Assembly (NCBI RefSeq): GCF_026241895.1
Contig: NZ_JAPJIV010000037.1
Span: 1-33,324 of the forward strand
DNA length: 33,324 bases
Reading direction: 5' to 3'
From: Pseudomonas sp. RIT-562
GTDB lineage: Bacteria; Pseudomonadota; Gammaproteobacteria; Pseudomonadales; Pseudomonadaceae
Under the pieces are notes generated by a model. That model was not told the origin of the DNA, did not search any database, and was given only the letters and a program-made list of their open reading frames with translations. This document shows positions 33,209-33,324 of the stretch, in pieces (the stretch's first letter is position 1; each line of letters starts with the position of its first letter). Position numbers and translations under genes: made by a program.

Positions 33209-33266
33209 GAGTATTCCCTCTATTGGAGACCTGTCCCTGGGGGATGGGTCAGTTGAGAGGGGTTTC

Positions 33267-33282
33267 GGCAACTTCCATACCA
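33267..33282 (-). promoter_or_regulatory. Predicted sigma-54 promoter of the orf448-orf748-csgB-csgA operon
   Basis: On the minus strand the sequence is TGGTATGGAAGTTGCC, with GG and GC ten bases apart and 9 of 11 informative consensus bases. The predicted start is near 33256, about 48 nt before the ATG. Only about 40 bases upstream lie inside the window, so activator sites cannot be judged. Confidence 0.58.
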
Positions 33283-33324
33283 ACCCTCGAAAATCGCCCG
33301 CACAGGCCCGGCGTACGTGCCTGC

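Overview
The window is from a GC-rich gammaproteobacterium, almost certainly Pseudomonas of the fluorescens/putida group. The evidence is the codon use, Pseudomonas-type REP/REPIN repeats (arms like GTGGGAGCAAGGCTTGCC), short Rhs-core genes, and a gene set that matches the published xcm/csm locus of manganese-oxidising P. putida GB-1. Nearly everything can be read as one accessory island for making a cell-surface Mn(II)-oxidising apparatus.

Layout. (1) 1-1723, minus strand: an xcmT1-xcmS pair (major pseudopilin and GspF-like inner-membrane protein) followed by the first codons of another exported protein. (2) 1916-2527, plus: a lytic transglycosylase. (3) 2859-14748, plus: a giant secreted multicopper oxidase of about 1944 aa (MnxG/McoA/MofA type), then a YncE-like beta-propeller, two Sco proteins, a cytochrome c fused to a periplasmic binding protein, and a PpiC-type prolyl isomerase. 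(4) 14981-24587, plus: one tightly packed operon. It holds a single-domain response regulator, a GspE ATPase, PilM/N/O/P-like assembly proteins, a TPR-secretin lipoprotein, pseudopilins xcmT2 and xcmT3, the odd pseudopilin-like xcmX, and csgE/F/G (csmEFG). (5) 24944-27433, plus: two paralogous Rhs-core genes with an F-box-like segment, each preceded by a ~200-bp REPIN-bearing direct repeat. This looks like a tandem duplication inserted between the curli export genes and the curli subunit genes. (6) 33208-27582, minus: two paralogous secreted proteins of unknown function (448 and 748 aa), then csgB-like and a very large csgA-like gene with about 19 curlin repeats.

Regulation. Sequences with the sigma-54 (-24/-12) spacing GG-N10-GC lie just upstream of four units: the lytic transglycosylase (1831-1846), the multicopper oxidase (2786-2801), the response-regulator/secretion/csg operon (14899-14914) and the minus-strand unknown/csgBA operon (33267-33282). 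Mn oxidation in P. putida is known to need an NtrC-family regulator (MnxR), so a shared sigma-54 regulon is a strong inference. No mnxR or mnxS gene is in the window.

Model (inference): the Xcm secretion machine exports the oxidase and possibly the two unknown secreted proteins. CsgE/F/G exports curlin-type fibre subunits. The periplasmic proteins (Sco, isomerase, cytochrome, propeller) mature or serve the oxidase. The result would be an oxidase placed on or within a functional amyloid matrix. The least explained parts are the 448/748-aa protein pair, the giant curlin, the hybrid secretion apparatus and the Rhs/F-box insertion.
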